From the NCBI GenBank assembly GCA_018384835.1, contig JAHAYB010000092.1, positions 1 to 6,974 of the forward strand: a DNA stretch of 6,974 nt, read 5' to 3'. Below are positions 1-6,000 of this stretch, one piece after another (position 1 is the stretch's first letter; every line of letters starts with the position of its first letter). Below the pieces are notes generated by a model. That model searched no databases. It had not been told where the DNA came from and was given only the letters and a program-made list of their open reading frames with translations. The position numbers and the translations under genes were made by a program. Origin of the DNA: Comamonas sp. (GTDB lineage Bacteria > Pseudomonadota > Gammaproteobacteria > Burkholderiales > Burkholderiaceae_C).

Positions 1-451
1 GCAGTGGTCGCAACGGTCTGAACTTGCCTGCGCCGACCTTGGTGCTGCTGCGCCAGAGGTAATCGCCGGTCAGATTGATGTGTTCCCACCCCAGCGGTGA
101 CTGGAGTTGCAGCGATTCAGCAAGGATGTGCGTGGACAGAACCTCGTCCCATGCGGCAATGGAGTCAGCGCTTTCGGGGCCGAATGCCCTTGCTAGAGCG
201 CCTCTCCGGGCCGCGTAAGTGCTCTTTGCCTTGATCGCTGGGGCGAATAGCGTGGGGATCAGTTCGATTCGCTCATCACCGTTGTCGTTGGTGCATGGAA
301 CTGGCATGAACATCAGGTCGGTGAGCTCAAAAAGTGCAATCCAAAGGACGGGGACTTGGTAATTGGCACCTAGAAGACAACTCTCTTCCGCATTCGAGGA
401 GGTTGTTGCTGCACCGTACGTGTGGTTCATTAGGTAGGCGCGATTGGCCAT
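1..451 (-). CDS. Hypothetical protein, N-terminal 150 residues (runs off left edge)
   Basis: An uninterrupted minus-strand frame runs from an ATG at 451-449 to the window edge, giving 150 complete codons and no stop. The start is well supported: AAGGAGA lies 7 nt upstream of the ATG. The visible protein begins [13 protein letters not shown] and is mixed polar/hydrophobic, with a central stretch [15 protein letters not shown], a later [18 protein letters not shown] and a C-terminal visible part with [14 protein letters not shown] see no signal peptide, membrane helix or catalytic motif that I recognise. The composition (several W, L-rich, acidic patches) suggests a soluble cytoplasmic protein, perhaps of immunity-protein or hypothetical accessory type, but this is only an impression. 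It is transcribed divergently from the ParD-like/aminopeptidase pair. The real length and function cannot be judged because the C-terminus is outside the window. Confidence 0.75.
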   Translation of the reverse strand, partial: MANRAYLMNHTYGAATTSSNAEESCLLGANYQVPVLWIALFELTDLMFMPVPCTNDNGDERIELIPTLFAPAIKAKSTYAARRGALARAFGPESADSIAAWDEVLSTHILAESLQLQSPLGWEHINLTGDYLWRSSTKVGAGKFRPLRPL

Positions 452-725
452 ACGTTCTCCTTGGAAAGCCAACGTAATATAGACCGCACTGAGCCGCAGG
501 AATTGGTTAGAAACGCCATAGCATGCATACAGAACTGGGCCGCAGTATGGACTGTTGGTCAGCAAATGATCGTTTTGAATGTCTGTACTGAAGGGCAGCT
601 CAGGGCCCAGAACAGCCAACCAGCAGCGTTTAGTAATGGACCGCTTTGCAGCGGGAGCAGTCTTACAGAAGTTCCAATTGACCGACCGTTAGCTGTCATT
701 GGCATTGGCTAGGACTCTATACGAA
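452..725. other. Divergent intergenic region without convincing gene
   Basis: This stretch separates the minus-strand gene at 451 from the plus-strand ParD-like gene. It must hold the promoter of the left gene and part of the promoter of the right one. An 83-codon frame starting with TTG at 461 spans most of it, but it has no ribosome binding site, starts inside the ribosome binding region of the divergent gene and has a composition unlike a protein. The segment around 636-700 (a GC-rich CGCTTTGCAGCGGGAGCAG core) resembles dispersed noncoding sequence I associate with beta-proteobacterial intergenic regions; that is from memory and unverified. Confidence 0.4.
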
Positions 726-744
726 GCATATATAATTCATATGC
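726..744 (+). promoter_or_regulatory. Promoter -10 inside an inverted repeat (likely operator of the ParD-like/MAP operon)
   Basis: GCATAT (726-731) and ATATGC (739-744) form a perfect 6-bp inverted repeat with a 7-bp spacer. The consensus -10 hexamer TATAAT sits at 731-736, inside the repeat. A -35 is weak: TTGGCT at 705-710 is too far (20-bp spacer). The repeat ends 20 bp before the start codon at 765. A repressor on this site would block RNA polymerase, which is the usual autoregulation of type II antitoxins with ribbon-helix-helix folds. The repeat and hexamer are seen; the operator role is inferred. Confidence 0.5.
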
Positions 745-764
745 GTTTTATATAAAGGTCAATG

Positions 765-1019
765 ATGGGTATTGTAAAAATTTCGGACCAGATGCATGAG
801 AACCTGCGAGTGGCAAGTAACGCCATGAGCAGGTCTATCAACGCTCAGGCGGAGCACTGGATGCGAGTCGGCATGCTGACTGAAATGCACCCACAGTTGG
901 ACTACCGGGAAATCTGCCAACTGTTGATACGGGCTGAACTCGCGGGGGGGCTGGACATCGTCGGAGTCGCATCAGGCCAACTTGGCGTATCCAACACGTC
1001 CTCCGCAGAGAAACACTGA
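765..1019 (+). CDS. ParD-like antitoxin-family protein
   Basis: An 84-residue protein beginning MGIVKISDQMHENLR. The N-terminal MGIVKISDQ(L/M)HE...AS..MSRSINAQAEHW signature followed by a short acidic/hydrophobic C-terminal half (YREICQLLIRAEL) matches the ParD-like family (formerly DUF3423), which I recognise as ribbon-helix-helix-type antitoxin relatives. Two in-frame ATGs lie at 762 and 765. I choose 765 because AAAGG (754-758) is 6 nt upstream of it and only 3 nt from the first, and because the family normally starts MGIVKI. Its TGA (1017-1019) shares one base with the ATG of the aminopeptidase gene, so the two are translationally coupled. The likely role is DNA-binding autoregulator and possibly partner of the downstream enzyme; a binding interaction is inference. 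Confidence 0.8.
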   Translation: MGIVKISDQMHENLRVASNAMSRSINAQAEHWMRVGMLTEMHPQLDYREICQLLIRAELAGGLDIVGVASGQLGVSNTSSAEKH

Positions 1020-1810
1020 TGACTCACGGTGTTCCAATCAAGTCCGCCGAGGAAATGAAGTTGGTGCGGCAGGCCGGCAGACTTGCCGCAGACGTACTTA
1101 GCATGATTGAGGCATTCGTCGTGCCGGGGATGAGCACAGAGACGCTTGACCAAATCTGCCGCAGGCACATCGTGGATGTCCAGGGTGCCATTCCAGCCAA
1201 TCTGGGGTATCACGGGTATCCCAAGACCATCCTCACCTCCGTCAACCAGGTGGTTTGTCACGGCATACCCTCTCCTGACAAAATTCTGAAGAAGGGCGAC
1301 ATCATCAACATTGATGTTGCCGTCATCAAGGATGGTTGGTTCGGGGACACAAGTCGCATGTATTTTGTCGGCGTCCCCAGCGTGTTGGCGCGGCGCTTGG
1401 TGGAGACGACGTACGAAGCATTGCTGGCCGGAATTCGGCAGGTCAAGCCTGGTGCAACTCTGGGCGATATTGGCCATGCCATCCAAACAGTCGCGCAGCG
1501 GGAGCAATTCAGCGTGGTGCGTGAATACTGCGGGCATGGCATTGGCACTATCTACCACGATGAACCCCAAGTGCTTCACTATGGGCGGCGCGGAGAAGGG
1601 CTCAAGCTGGAACCGGGCATGGTTTTCACCATCGAGCCAATGCTCAACGCAGGCAAACGGGATACCAGGGAGTTGCCCGACGGGTGGACCGTCGTGACAA
1701 AGGACCGGTCTCTTTCTGCGCAGTGGGAGCACATGGTTGCGGTGACGCCTTCAGGGTATGAGGTACTTACACCCTGGTCAGCCGCCACCGTCGCTTGCGT
1801 CCTTGTTTGA
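1019..1810 (+). CDS. map: Type I methionine aminopeptidase (accessory copy)
   Basis: This 263-residue protein is the normal length of bacterial type I enzymes and aligns along its whole length with E. coli MAP as I remember it (LGYHGYPK, NQVVCHGIP, GDIINIDV, REYCGHGIG, PGMVFTIEPM, KDRSLSAQWEH). It removes the initiator methionine from nascent proteins in the cytoplasm, using two divalent metals. The five metal ligands are all visible: D99, D110, H173, E206 and E237; the substrate-binding histidines H81 and H180 are also present, so it should be active. The C-terminal tail after residue 250 (TPWSAATVACVLV) is unlike the usual one. The housekeeping map gene normally sits beside rpsB/tsf; here it follows a ParD-like gene with a one-base overlap, which points to a second copy carried on an accessory module. 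No ribosome binding site of its own is obvious, consistent with coupled translation. Confidence 0.93.
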   Translation: MTHGVPIKSAEEMKLVRQAGRLAADVLSMIEAFVVPGMSTETLDQICRRHIVDVQGAIPANLGYHGYPKTILTSVNQVVCHGIPSPDKILKKGDIINIDVAVIKDGWFGDTSRMYFVGVPSVLARRLVETTYEALLAGIRQVKPGATLGDIGHAIQTVAQREQFSVVREYCGHGIGTIYHDEPQVLHYGRRGEGLKLEPGMVFTIEPMLNAGKRDTRELPDGWTVVTKDRSLSAQWEHMVAVTPSGYEVLTPWSAATVACVLV

Positions 1811-2073
1811 GGCTCAACTTGGTCGAGACTTGGCTCTCGGCAGTTGCCTCGATGCGGACTAGTAGCTTATTTTTCAGGCCCGGCATTGGGCACCTGCCTT
1901 GCCCTGTTCATGCCAATACCAGCTCAAAGAGGTTTGAACGTGAAGTCTGCAAGATGGAAACACGATGATGCATCTCATGCGCTCTTTGTAACAGGGGTTG
2001 AACTGGACTATCTGAAAGCTGCCCTTTGTCAGTAGCCGCTTGCAGCCTTAAGGAGTCATTTGCCCAGGCCAAG
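1811..2073. other. Intergenic region between map and the resolvase relic
   Basis: Between the map stop and the 3' end of the oppositely oriented resolvase gene there is no well-supported gene. No strong T-tailed hairpin follows map. The only coding candidate is the very short frame at 1940-2035 listed separately. The region probably contains the unseen boundary between the ParD-like/MAP module and the Tn3-type relic, but I do not recognise a 38-bp Tn3 terminal repeat in it. Confidence 0.4.
1940..2035 (+). CDS. Doubtful 31-residue ORF
   Basis: A GTG at 1940 is preceded by AAAGAGG with a 7-nt spacer, a good ribosome binding site, and opens a 31-codon frame (MKSARWKHDDASHALF...) ending in TAG at 2033-2035. 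The same frame is open further upstream from a TTG at 1844, but that start has no ribosome binding site. The peptide has a charged N-terminus and a mildly hydrophobic centre. I recognise no family. It could be the tail of a decayed gene or a chance frame; only the ribosome binding site speaks for it. Confidence 0.2.
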   Translation: MKSARWKHDDASHALFVTGVELDYLKAALCQ

Positions 2074-2688
2074 TTAGCCCCCTGAAATCAACTTCAGCCC
2101 ATCTGGACGCAACTCGCCCTTCGGCGAGACATGCCGGTACAGCGTCTGCCGGGTGACACCCAGCTCCTTGCACAGATTGCCCACGATGGTTTCCGGCTAA
2201 CCCATCGCCGCCATGGCCAAGCGCACCTTGGCGGAAGACATCTTGAATGGCCTCCCACCTTTTCTGCCGCGCGCTCGCGCAGAAGCCAGACCAGCGACTG
2301 TCCGCTCAGAAATCAACTCGCGCTCGAACTCGGCCAACGCAGCAAAAATGCCAAACACCAGCTTGCCCGCAGCGGTTGTTGTGTCTATCGCAGCACCCTG
2401 ACCCGTCAGAACCTTCAAGCCCACGTTGCGCGCCGTCAGGTCATGCACGGTGTTGACCAGGTGGCGCAAATTGCGGCCCAGCCGATCGAGCTTCCACACC
2501 AGCAGCGTATCGCCGTCACGCAGGGCTTTGAGGCACGCCGTTAGGCCAGGGCGCTCATCGCGCCGGCCTGAAGCCTGATCCTCGTAGAGATGGGCTGGAC
2601 TCACCCCGGCGCTGATCAGTGCATCGCGCTGCAGGTCCGTGCTCTGCGAGCCATCCGCTTTCGATACTCGCATGTAGCCAATCAGCAT
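2074..2688 (-). pseudogene. tnpR: Tn3-family resolvase (serine recombinase) broken by an in-frame amber stop
   Basis: The minus-strand frame starts at ATG 2688-2686 (AGGTGA lies 5 nt upstream; a GTG at 2703 is an upstream alternative). It encodes a serine resolvase catalytic domain: GYMRVSK with nucleophile S9 and R7, the W65-KLDRLGRN motif with R69 and R72, and the long E helix around AALAEFERELISERT (116-130). After residue 163 (AMAAMG) a TAG at 2199-2197 stops translation. The same frame then continues without interruption for 40 codons (PETIVGNLCKELGVTRQTLY...) to a TAA at 2076-2074. This is exactly the C-terminal helix-turn-helix of resolvases, and a glutamine or similar codon is expected where the TAG is. 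One base change would thus explain the loss. The truncated product keeps the catalytic domain but lacks the res-binding domain. No tnpA is present. Confidence 0.88.
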
Positions 2689-2697
2689 TTTTTCACC

Positions 2698-2767
2698 TGT
2701 CACATATACGCTCGATTAAGTGACAGCATGAACCAGAACACTCCGGTCACCAAATATTGTCACTTAA
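2698..2767. other. Putative res (resolution) site of the Tn3-type unit
   Basis: TGTCAC at 2698-2703 and GTGACA at 2720-2725 frame a 28-bp imperfect dyad, the length of a resolvase binding site. A second TGTCAC starts at 2758, and TGTCACTTAA (2758-2767) is the exact reverse complement of 2716-2725. The site lies just upstream of the resolvase start, between it and the divergent toxin-antitoxin genes, where res belongs in Tn3-family elements. Further TGACA/TGTC motifs occur at 2816-2820 and 2836-2839, so res may extend to about 2840. I cannot assign the three classical subsites I, II and III with certainty. These repeats also probably overlap the resolvase promoter. Confidence 0.5.
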
Positions 2768-2909
2768 GCCGTAATTTATACTAAAAAACGCAAAGGGTGC
2801 GAAAAGCTCTTGATATGACAAAATTTCCGTCAGGATGTCTTTTTTGTGAGGTTGATCGAAAATTCCATAAAACGACTGGTTTCCGAGTCTAAAAGCGCTT
2901 GCACCTGCT

Positions 2910-2938
2910 TTTGTTTTGTAGTAACATAACTACATAAT
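2910..2938 (+). promoter_or_regulatory. Promoter and operator of the toxin-antitoxin operon
   Basis: TGTAGT (2917-2922) and ACTACA (2929-2934) form a perfect inverted repeat with a 6-bp spacer. A good -10 (CATAAT, 2933-2938) touches its right end, and a weak -35 (TTTGTT, 2910-2915) lies 17 bp upstream, so the dyad fills the promoter spacer. This is the position expected for autorepression by a Phd/YefM antitoxin. The ribosome binding site GGAGG (2948-2952) follows, 7 nt before the ATG at 2960. Confidence 0.55.
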
Positions 2939-2959
2939 TCACATATTGGAGGTGCCGTT

Positions 2960-3214
2960 ATGACCATTACCACCTTATCAAGCCGCGAGTTCAATCAAGG
3001 GGCGAGCGAGGCAAAACGGGCCGCAAACAACGGGCCGGTGTTCATTACAGACCGGGGCAAGCCTGCCCATGTGCTTTTGAGCTTTGACGACTATCAGCGG
3101 CTCACAAAGCAGCGGCGCAACATTGCCGATGCGCTGGCTATGCCAGGTATTGCCGACATCGAGTTTGTGCCGCCGCGTGTGATCATCAAACCTCGGCCGG
3201 TTGATTTTTCATGA
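2960..3214 (+). CDS. Type II antitoxin, Phd/YefM family
   Basis: This 84-residue protein starts MTITTLSSREFNQ and has the typical N-terminal Phd/YefM fold: SSREFNQ...AKRAANNGPVFITDRGKPAHVLLSFDDYQRL, covering about residues 6-48. This part dimerises and binds DNA. The C-terminal part (about 50-84, DALAMPGIADIEFVPPR) is the extended segment expected to wrap around and neutralise the toxin. The ribosome binding site GGAGG with a 7-nt spacer is strong. Its TGA overlaps the toxin start as ATGA (3211-3214), so the pair is a coupled operon with antitoxin first. It is probably degraded by a cellular protease under stress, as in the family. Confidence 0.9.
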   Translation: MTITTLSSREFNQGASEAKRAANNGPVFITDRGKPAHVLLSFDDYQRLTKQRRNIADALAMPGIADIEFVPPRVIIKPRPVDFS

Positions 3215-3636
3215 TGTTTGTTCTCGATACCAACGTGGTGTCCGAGCTGCGCAAAGTGCGGATTGGTAAGGCCGATGCGAACGTGACGGCATGGACGGAA
3301 AGCGTTGATGCCGCCGACCTCTTTGTGTCTGCCATCACCATCATGGAACTGGAGCTTGGTGTTCTCTCGATTGAGCGCAAGGACGCCACCCAGGGGGCCA
3401 TGCTGCGCTCGTGGCTGGAGCAGCACGTATTGCCCGAGTTCTCTGGCCGCACGCTACCTGTCGATACTGCCGTGGCGCTGCGCTGCGCCCGGTTGCATGT
3501 ACCCGACAAGCGCGGCGAGCGTGATGCACTCATCGCGGCAACAGCCCTTGTGCATGGCATGACGGTGGTTACTCGCAACGTAGCTGATTTCAAGCCCACA
3601 GGCGTGGCCATCCTCAATCCGTGGGAGGCGCTGTGA
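3211..3636 (+). CDS. vapC: Type II toxin, PIN-domain ribonuclease (VapC/FitB type)
   Basis: A 141-residue PIN domain of normal length. The acidic Mg2+ site is complete: D6 in FVLDTNVVSEL, E46 in ITIMELELG, D105 in GERDALIAATA and D126 in NVADF. The tail GVAILNPWEAL is the usual end of this subgroup. PIN toxins cleave RNA, often initiator tRNA or rRNA, in the cytoplasm and stop growth when the antitoxin is lost. Two starts (3211 and 3214) are possible; 3211 gives the ATGA overlap with the antitoxin. The stop codon TGA (3634-3636) coincides with the first bases of an IS3-type terminal repeat, so the original last residues may have been slightly different. The pairing Phd/YefM + PIN is common, and such pairs are frequent passengers beside tnpR/res in Tn3-family transposons. 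Confidence 0.92.
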   Translation: MMFVLDTNVVSELRKVRIGKADANVTAWTESVDAADLFVSAITIMELELGVLSIERKDATQGAMLRSWLEQHVLPEFSGRTLPVDTAVALRCARLHVPDKRGERDALIAATALVHGMTVVTRNVADFKPTGVAILNPWEAL

Positions 3637-3747
3637 ATCACACCGGAAATCGTGGAGGCCAGTTGGTTGAAGTCAGGCCGTCACCGTGGTGACCTGACTG
3701 GCGAGTTGCAGGTAGTAGTTGGCCTCAGCTTCTGCAGGCGGGATGTA
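3634..3747 (-). mobile_element. Right-end remnant of an IS3-family element (OrfB C-terminus plus terminal repeat)
   Basis: Read on the minus strand, 3745-3673 encodes YIPPAEAEANYYLQLASQ followed by VTTVTA and a TGA at 3675-3673. The (Y/H)(I/V)PPAEAEANYY tail is the characteristic end of IS3-family OrfB transposases. After the stop come 36 bp ending in a sequence that, read on the plus strand from 3634, is TGAATCACACCGGAAATCG followed by TGGAGGCC. This has the form of IS3 terminal inverted repeats in beta-proteobacteria (TGAAC.GC.CCGG... type). Everything upstream of the last 24 codons is gone, replaced by IS110 sequence. An imperfect hairpin (3672-3698, GTCAGG/CCTGAC outer arms) lies in the coding tail. 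The IS3 assignment is confident; the exact IS is unknown. Confidence 0.72.
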
Positions 3748-4072
3748 CTCGGCCAGTCGAACCCAGACTGAGGCGGACAACCGTGCGGCCCAGGCGCTGC
3801 GGTTGGCGGCAGCGGCACTGCGTTCGAGCCAGTCGGCGCTGGGGGCGTACTACCGGCGAATGTGCGCGCGCATGGACAAACCCAAGGCCGTCACGGCCGC
3901 TGCCCACAAGCTGGCCCGACTGATCTACGCCATGCTCACCCACGGGCAGGAATACACCGACCGGGGGCAGGATTACTTCGAGGAGCGCTACCGCCAGCGG
4001 GTCTTGCACAACCTCGCCCAAAAGGCCAAAGCCATGGGCATGCAGCTCGTCTCCTCCGACAACACCGCTTGA
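3748..4072 (+). pseudogene. IS110-family transposase, C-terminal fragment
   Basis: From about 3748 the plus frame reads YSASRTQTEADNRAAQALR, then LAAAALRSSQSALGAYYRRM, then KAVTAAAHKLARLIYAML, and finally EERYRQRVLHNLAQKAKAMG. This is the C-terminal part of the Transposase_20 half of IS110-family DEDD transposases, ending in a TGA at 4070-4072. The N-terminal DEDD catalytic domain and most of the middle are absent. The upstream codons of the same open frame (3719-3747) are the antisense of the IS3 tail, so the apparent start at 3719 is an artefact of the junction. The noncoding 3' end of the IS probably continues to about 4110, close to the DUF4062 gene stop. High GC compared with the genes to its right. 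Confidence 0.85.
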
Positions 4073-4118
4073 AAACGCCATGAAAATCAATCAGTTATCT
4101 GGTGTTTCTTGAGAGGCC

Positions 4119-4955
4119 TCACGGCAGTTGGTCAGCAATTTCGTACCCCTTGCGAGTGACTTTGAAGATGTTGCGCTTCGAGCCCACTGCGGCTAGCAGG
4201 TCATCATTCTCAAGCTCTTCGAGAGCGGCAGTCCAGATTGCTCGTGAGCGCTCGTTATTGTCTTCAATGAGGTTCTTCCCTCGGACCTGTAAGACATAGC
4301 CGCTGAGATGAGAGAGGTGTAGCAATTGCCCCGCCGGATCAGCGACGCATTCCTTGAGCAAGAACGCGGCTTCCTTTGACAGAGTTGGCCTAGGTTCAAG
4401 CTCAAGAATGGTGGGTGGGCCAGTTGGTTCGGCAGCTGTTCGAAAGTAAGCGTCTCTGTTGACCTTCAGCTGAAGTTGTCGATAAAGCTTTGTGCGGAAG
4501 TCTTGGACATCGCCATATGGTTCATATAAGCCTCGCGACTGACAACTCAACTTGAACTCTTTCAGGCGACGATATTGATCCGCGTCAACGCTATCCGGCA
4601 AGACAGGTGCGCTTGAAAAGTAGAGCATCGTTGGGCGACCTGTCTTGATGTGTTCTTCGATTTCTTCGACCGTGCCGCTTGCGTACTCGCCGGTAGCAGT
4701 TCCAATTCGAGTCCAGAAGACGCCGACGAGAAGATCGCAGTCGTGCAGTATTTGCTTGTTAATCAGTGCTTGAGGCCGGTCGCCCATCTCTGGCACTGAG
4801 TGGGTTTCCCATCCAATCGGAAGGAGAACTTGGCGTCGCGCGTCAGAGTTGACTACGTTCCATTCGGACAGAACCTCTCGCACGATGCTGCGTTCGGCGG
4901 ATACGTCGCTGGGCGACGCGATCATGACTTTGTAGACGTCGGCGGAGTAGCTCAT
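4119..4955 (-). CDS. DUF4062-type (TIR-like) protein with C-terminal winged helix
   Basis: A 278-residue protein starting MSYSADVYKVMIASPSDVSA. The N-terminal domain (about 8-115) has the DUF4062 hallmarks: V-x-IASPSDV-x-x-ER (10-22), the CDLLVGVFWTRIGTATG strand-loop (73-89), the acidic SGTVEEIEEH helix (94-102) and a following PTMLYFSS strand (108-115). This is a Rossmann-like fold related to TIR domains. DUF4062 proteins occur as N-terminal parts of STAND ATPases and in defence islands; whether this one cleaves a nucleotide is unknown. A linker (about 116-190) leads to a C-terminal winged-helix-like domain (about 195-278) ending NIFKVTRKGYEIADQL, which could bind nucleic acid. GAGAG lies 8 nt before the ATG at 4955. 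It is downstream of the reverse transcriptase on the same strand, 172 bp away, so it may be a separate unit or a late gene of the same one. Confidence 0.7.
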   Translation of the reverse strand: MSYSADVYKVMIASPSDVSAERSIVREVLSEWNVVNSDARRQVLLPIGWETHSVPEMGDRPQALINKQILHDCDLLVGVFWTRIGTATGEYASGTVEEIEEHIKTGRPTMLYFSSAPVLPDSVDADQYRRLKEFKLSCQSRGLYEPYGDVQDFRTKLYRQLQLKVNRDAYFRTAAEPTGPPTILELEPRPTLSKEAAFLLKECVADPAGQLLHLSHLSGYVLQVRGKNLIEDNNERSRAIWTAALEELENDDLLAAVGSKRNIFKVTRKGYEIADQLP

Positions 4956-5127
4956 ATCGGTTTCTCTCGTGGGGTCTAAACGAACTAGCTAAGAGGCCCG
5001 CAGAATGCGGGTCCACTTGAGCGCCGGGTTAGAAAATTAGCCATTTGGAATTAACTTGCAAACTCGTGCTTCTTTGAGAATTAATTCTTTGCAATCAGGG
5101 CCGCGGATATGAGTACTTGGGGATGGC
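4956..5127. other. Gap between the reverse transcriptase and the DUF4062 gene
   Basis: This AT-rich 172-bp gap holds no reading frame of note. It contains a 12-bp palindrome AGAATTAATTCT (5077-5088), two TTGCAA motifs on the minus strand (5087-5092 and 5055-5060 regions) and a GC hairpin (4995-5013). A promoter for the DUF4062 gene is plausible here but I cannot point to clear -35/-10 boxes. It is also a possible place for an RNA on the 3' side of the reverse transcriptase. Confidence 0.35.
4995..5013 (-). terminator. GC hairpin upstream of the DUF4062 gene (possible attenuator or weak terminator)
   Basis: On the minus strand CCCGCA and TGCGGG pair around a TTC loop, extended to 8 bp with one G-T pair. 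The following bases (TCTTAGC) contain no true T-tract, so intrinsic termination would be weak. Its position, 40 nt before the DUF4062 start and 115 nt after the reverse transcriptase stop, fits either a transcription end of the retron operon or a leader hairpin. Confidence 0.25.
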
Positions 5128-6000
5128 TTAGGCGCCGGGCTCATCCAAGTATTTGCTTCGCTTCTTGAAGCCTTCCACGTAATGCTTGCTGGATGCGAGT
5201 CTTTTCAAGACTGGATGCCGTAGATAGCTCCTGTCGCACCTCATGTATTTTTTATGGCGCAGATTAGGAAGTCGTAATTGATCCCCCGCAATTACAGCCC
5301 CTGTTTCAGTTTTTGCTGCTGTTGCAGAAAATGTCTTTGATTTTGCCTGCTTCGTCTTCAGTCCATGCTGACGCACGATTTTTCGAACCTCTGCCAAAAG
5401 CGTCTTGGATGCAGCGTCACCGGAAATAGTGATGTCATCAACGTAGGCAGTCATAGTGCAGCCTTGCTCTGTCGCCAAATCAGAGATGCTGTCAAACATT
5501 TGCCGTGCAGCGAAAAAGGCAATGCGGCCACTTACAGCACTACCGGTCGGCAAGTGAGTCTGGCGATAACAGCAGATATCAGCCAAGTGTCCTGCCACAT
5601 CATTGGCACACTGAAAATCCTCAAAGAACATCCTGTGCACCATCGCCCTAGTAGTGCTCGGATAAAACTTATGGATATCAGTCTTTAACAGCGGTATTTC
5701 GCCAACATGCTGCCGCGCGTTGTCAGCATAGGAGCGACCACGTTGAGAAAAAAGATAGTCAGGCAGTTCAATACGTGCGAGGAGATCGCCAATTCGTCTA
5801 TGAACCTTCTCCAGCTTCCCGATAGGCTGCTGGATCTCCCTCCCCTTTTCGTTGAGCCAAACACAGTAAGCGTTGGCACTCAAGAGGGAAGGAACGGCAT
5901 CCCAATCCACTTCGATGATGGATTTAAATTGCCCTTTACCTCGAATTCGAAATAAAGCAGATTGATCGATTGAGTAACGCTTACGCTGGAGCCTTAACAT
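5128..6000 (-). CDS. Retron-type reverse transcriptase
   Basis: A 290-residue reverse transcriptase with no extra domain, the usual size for retron enzymes. Motifs in order: NARQH at 94-98 (the NAxxH signature of retron RTs), LKTDIHKFYPS at 105-115 with catalytic D108, LPTGSAVSG at 150-158 (motif 4), AYVDDITISG at 185-194 with the catalytic D188/D189, and ETGAVIAG at 232-239 followed by LRLPN, which corresponds to the retron VTG motif with E in place of V. It would copy part of a partner RNA into msDNA. It is not a group II intron protein (no maturase or HNH domain). The ATG at 6000 lies inside the HTH gene (20-bp overlap), with a GAGGATAGAG-rich stretch just before it, so translation is coupled. 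AT-richer codons than the IS110 remnant suggest separate transfer. Ends in TAA at 5130-5128. Confidence 0.9.
   Translation of the reverse strand: MLRLQRKRYSIDQSALFRIRGKGQFKSIIEVDWDAVPSLLSANAYCVWLNEKGREIQQPIGKLEKVHRRIGDLLARIELPDYLFSQRGRSYADNARQHVGEIPLLKTDIHKFYPSTTRAMVHRMFFEDFQCANDVAGHLADICCYRQTHLPTGSAVSGRIAFFAARQMFDSISDLATEQGCTMTAYVDDITISGDAASKTLLAEVRKIVRQHGLKTKQAKSKTFSATAAKTETGAVIAGDQLRLPNLRHKKYMRCDRSYLRHPVLKRLASSKHYVEGFKKRSKYLDEPGA

Noticed and set aside
461..712. 83-codon plus-strand frame starting with TTG
   Set aside because: It has no ribosome binding site, begins within the leader of the divergent gene, and its composition looks noncoding.
902..1732. Long minus-strand frame of 276 codons
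   Set aside because: It is antisense to the map gene, which has a full-length family match and all catalytic residues. The antisense frame has no ribosome binding site or recognisable domain.
3186..3641. 151-codon minus-strand frame over the toxin gene
   Set aside because: It is a shadow of the PIN toxin; the plus strand has the complete catalytic site and antitoxin overlap.
3725..4090. 121-codon minus-strand frame over the IS110 remnant
   Set aside because: It is antisense to a clear IS110 transposase C-terminus; high GC content keeps several frames open.
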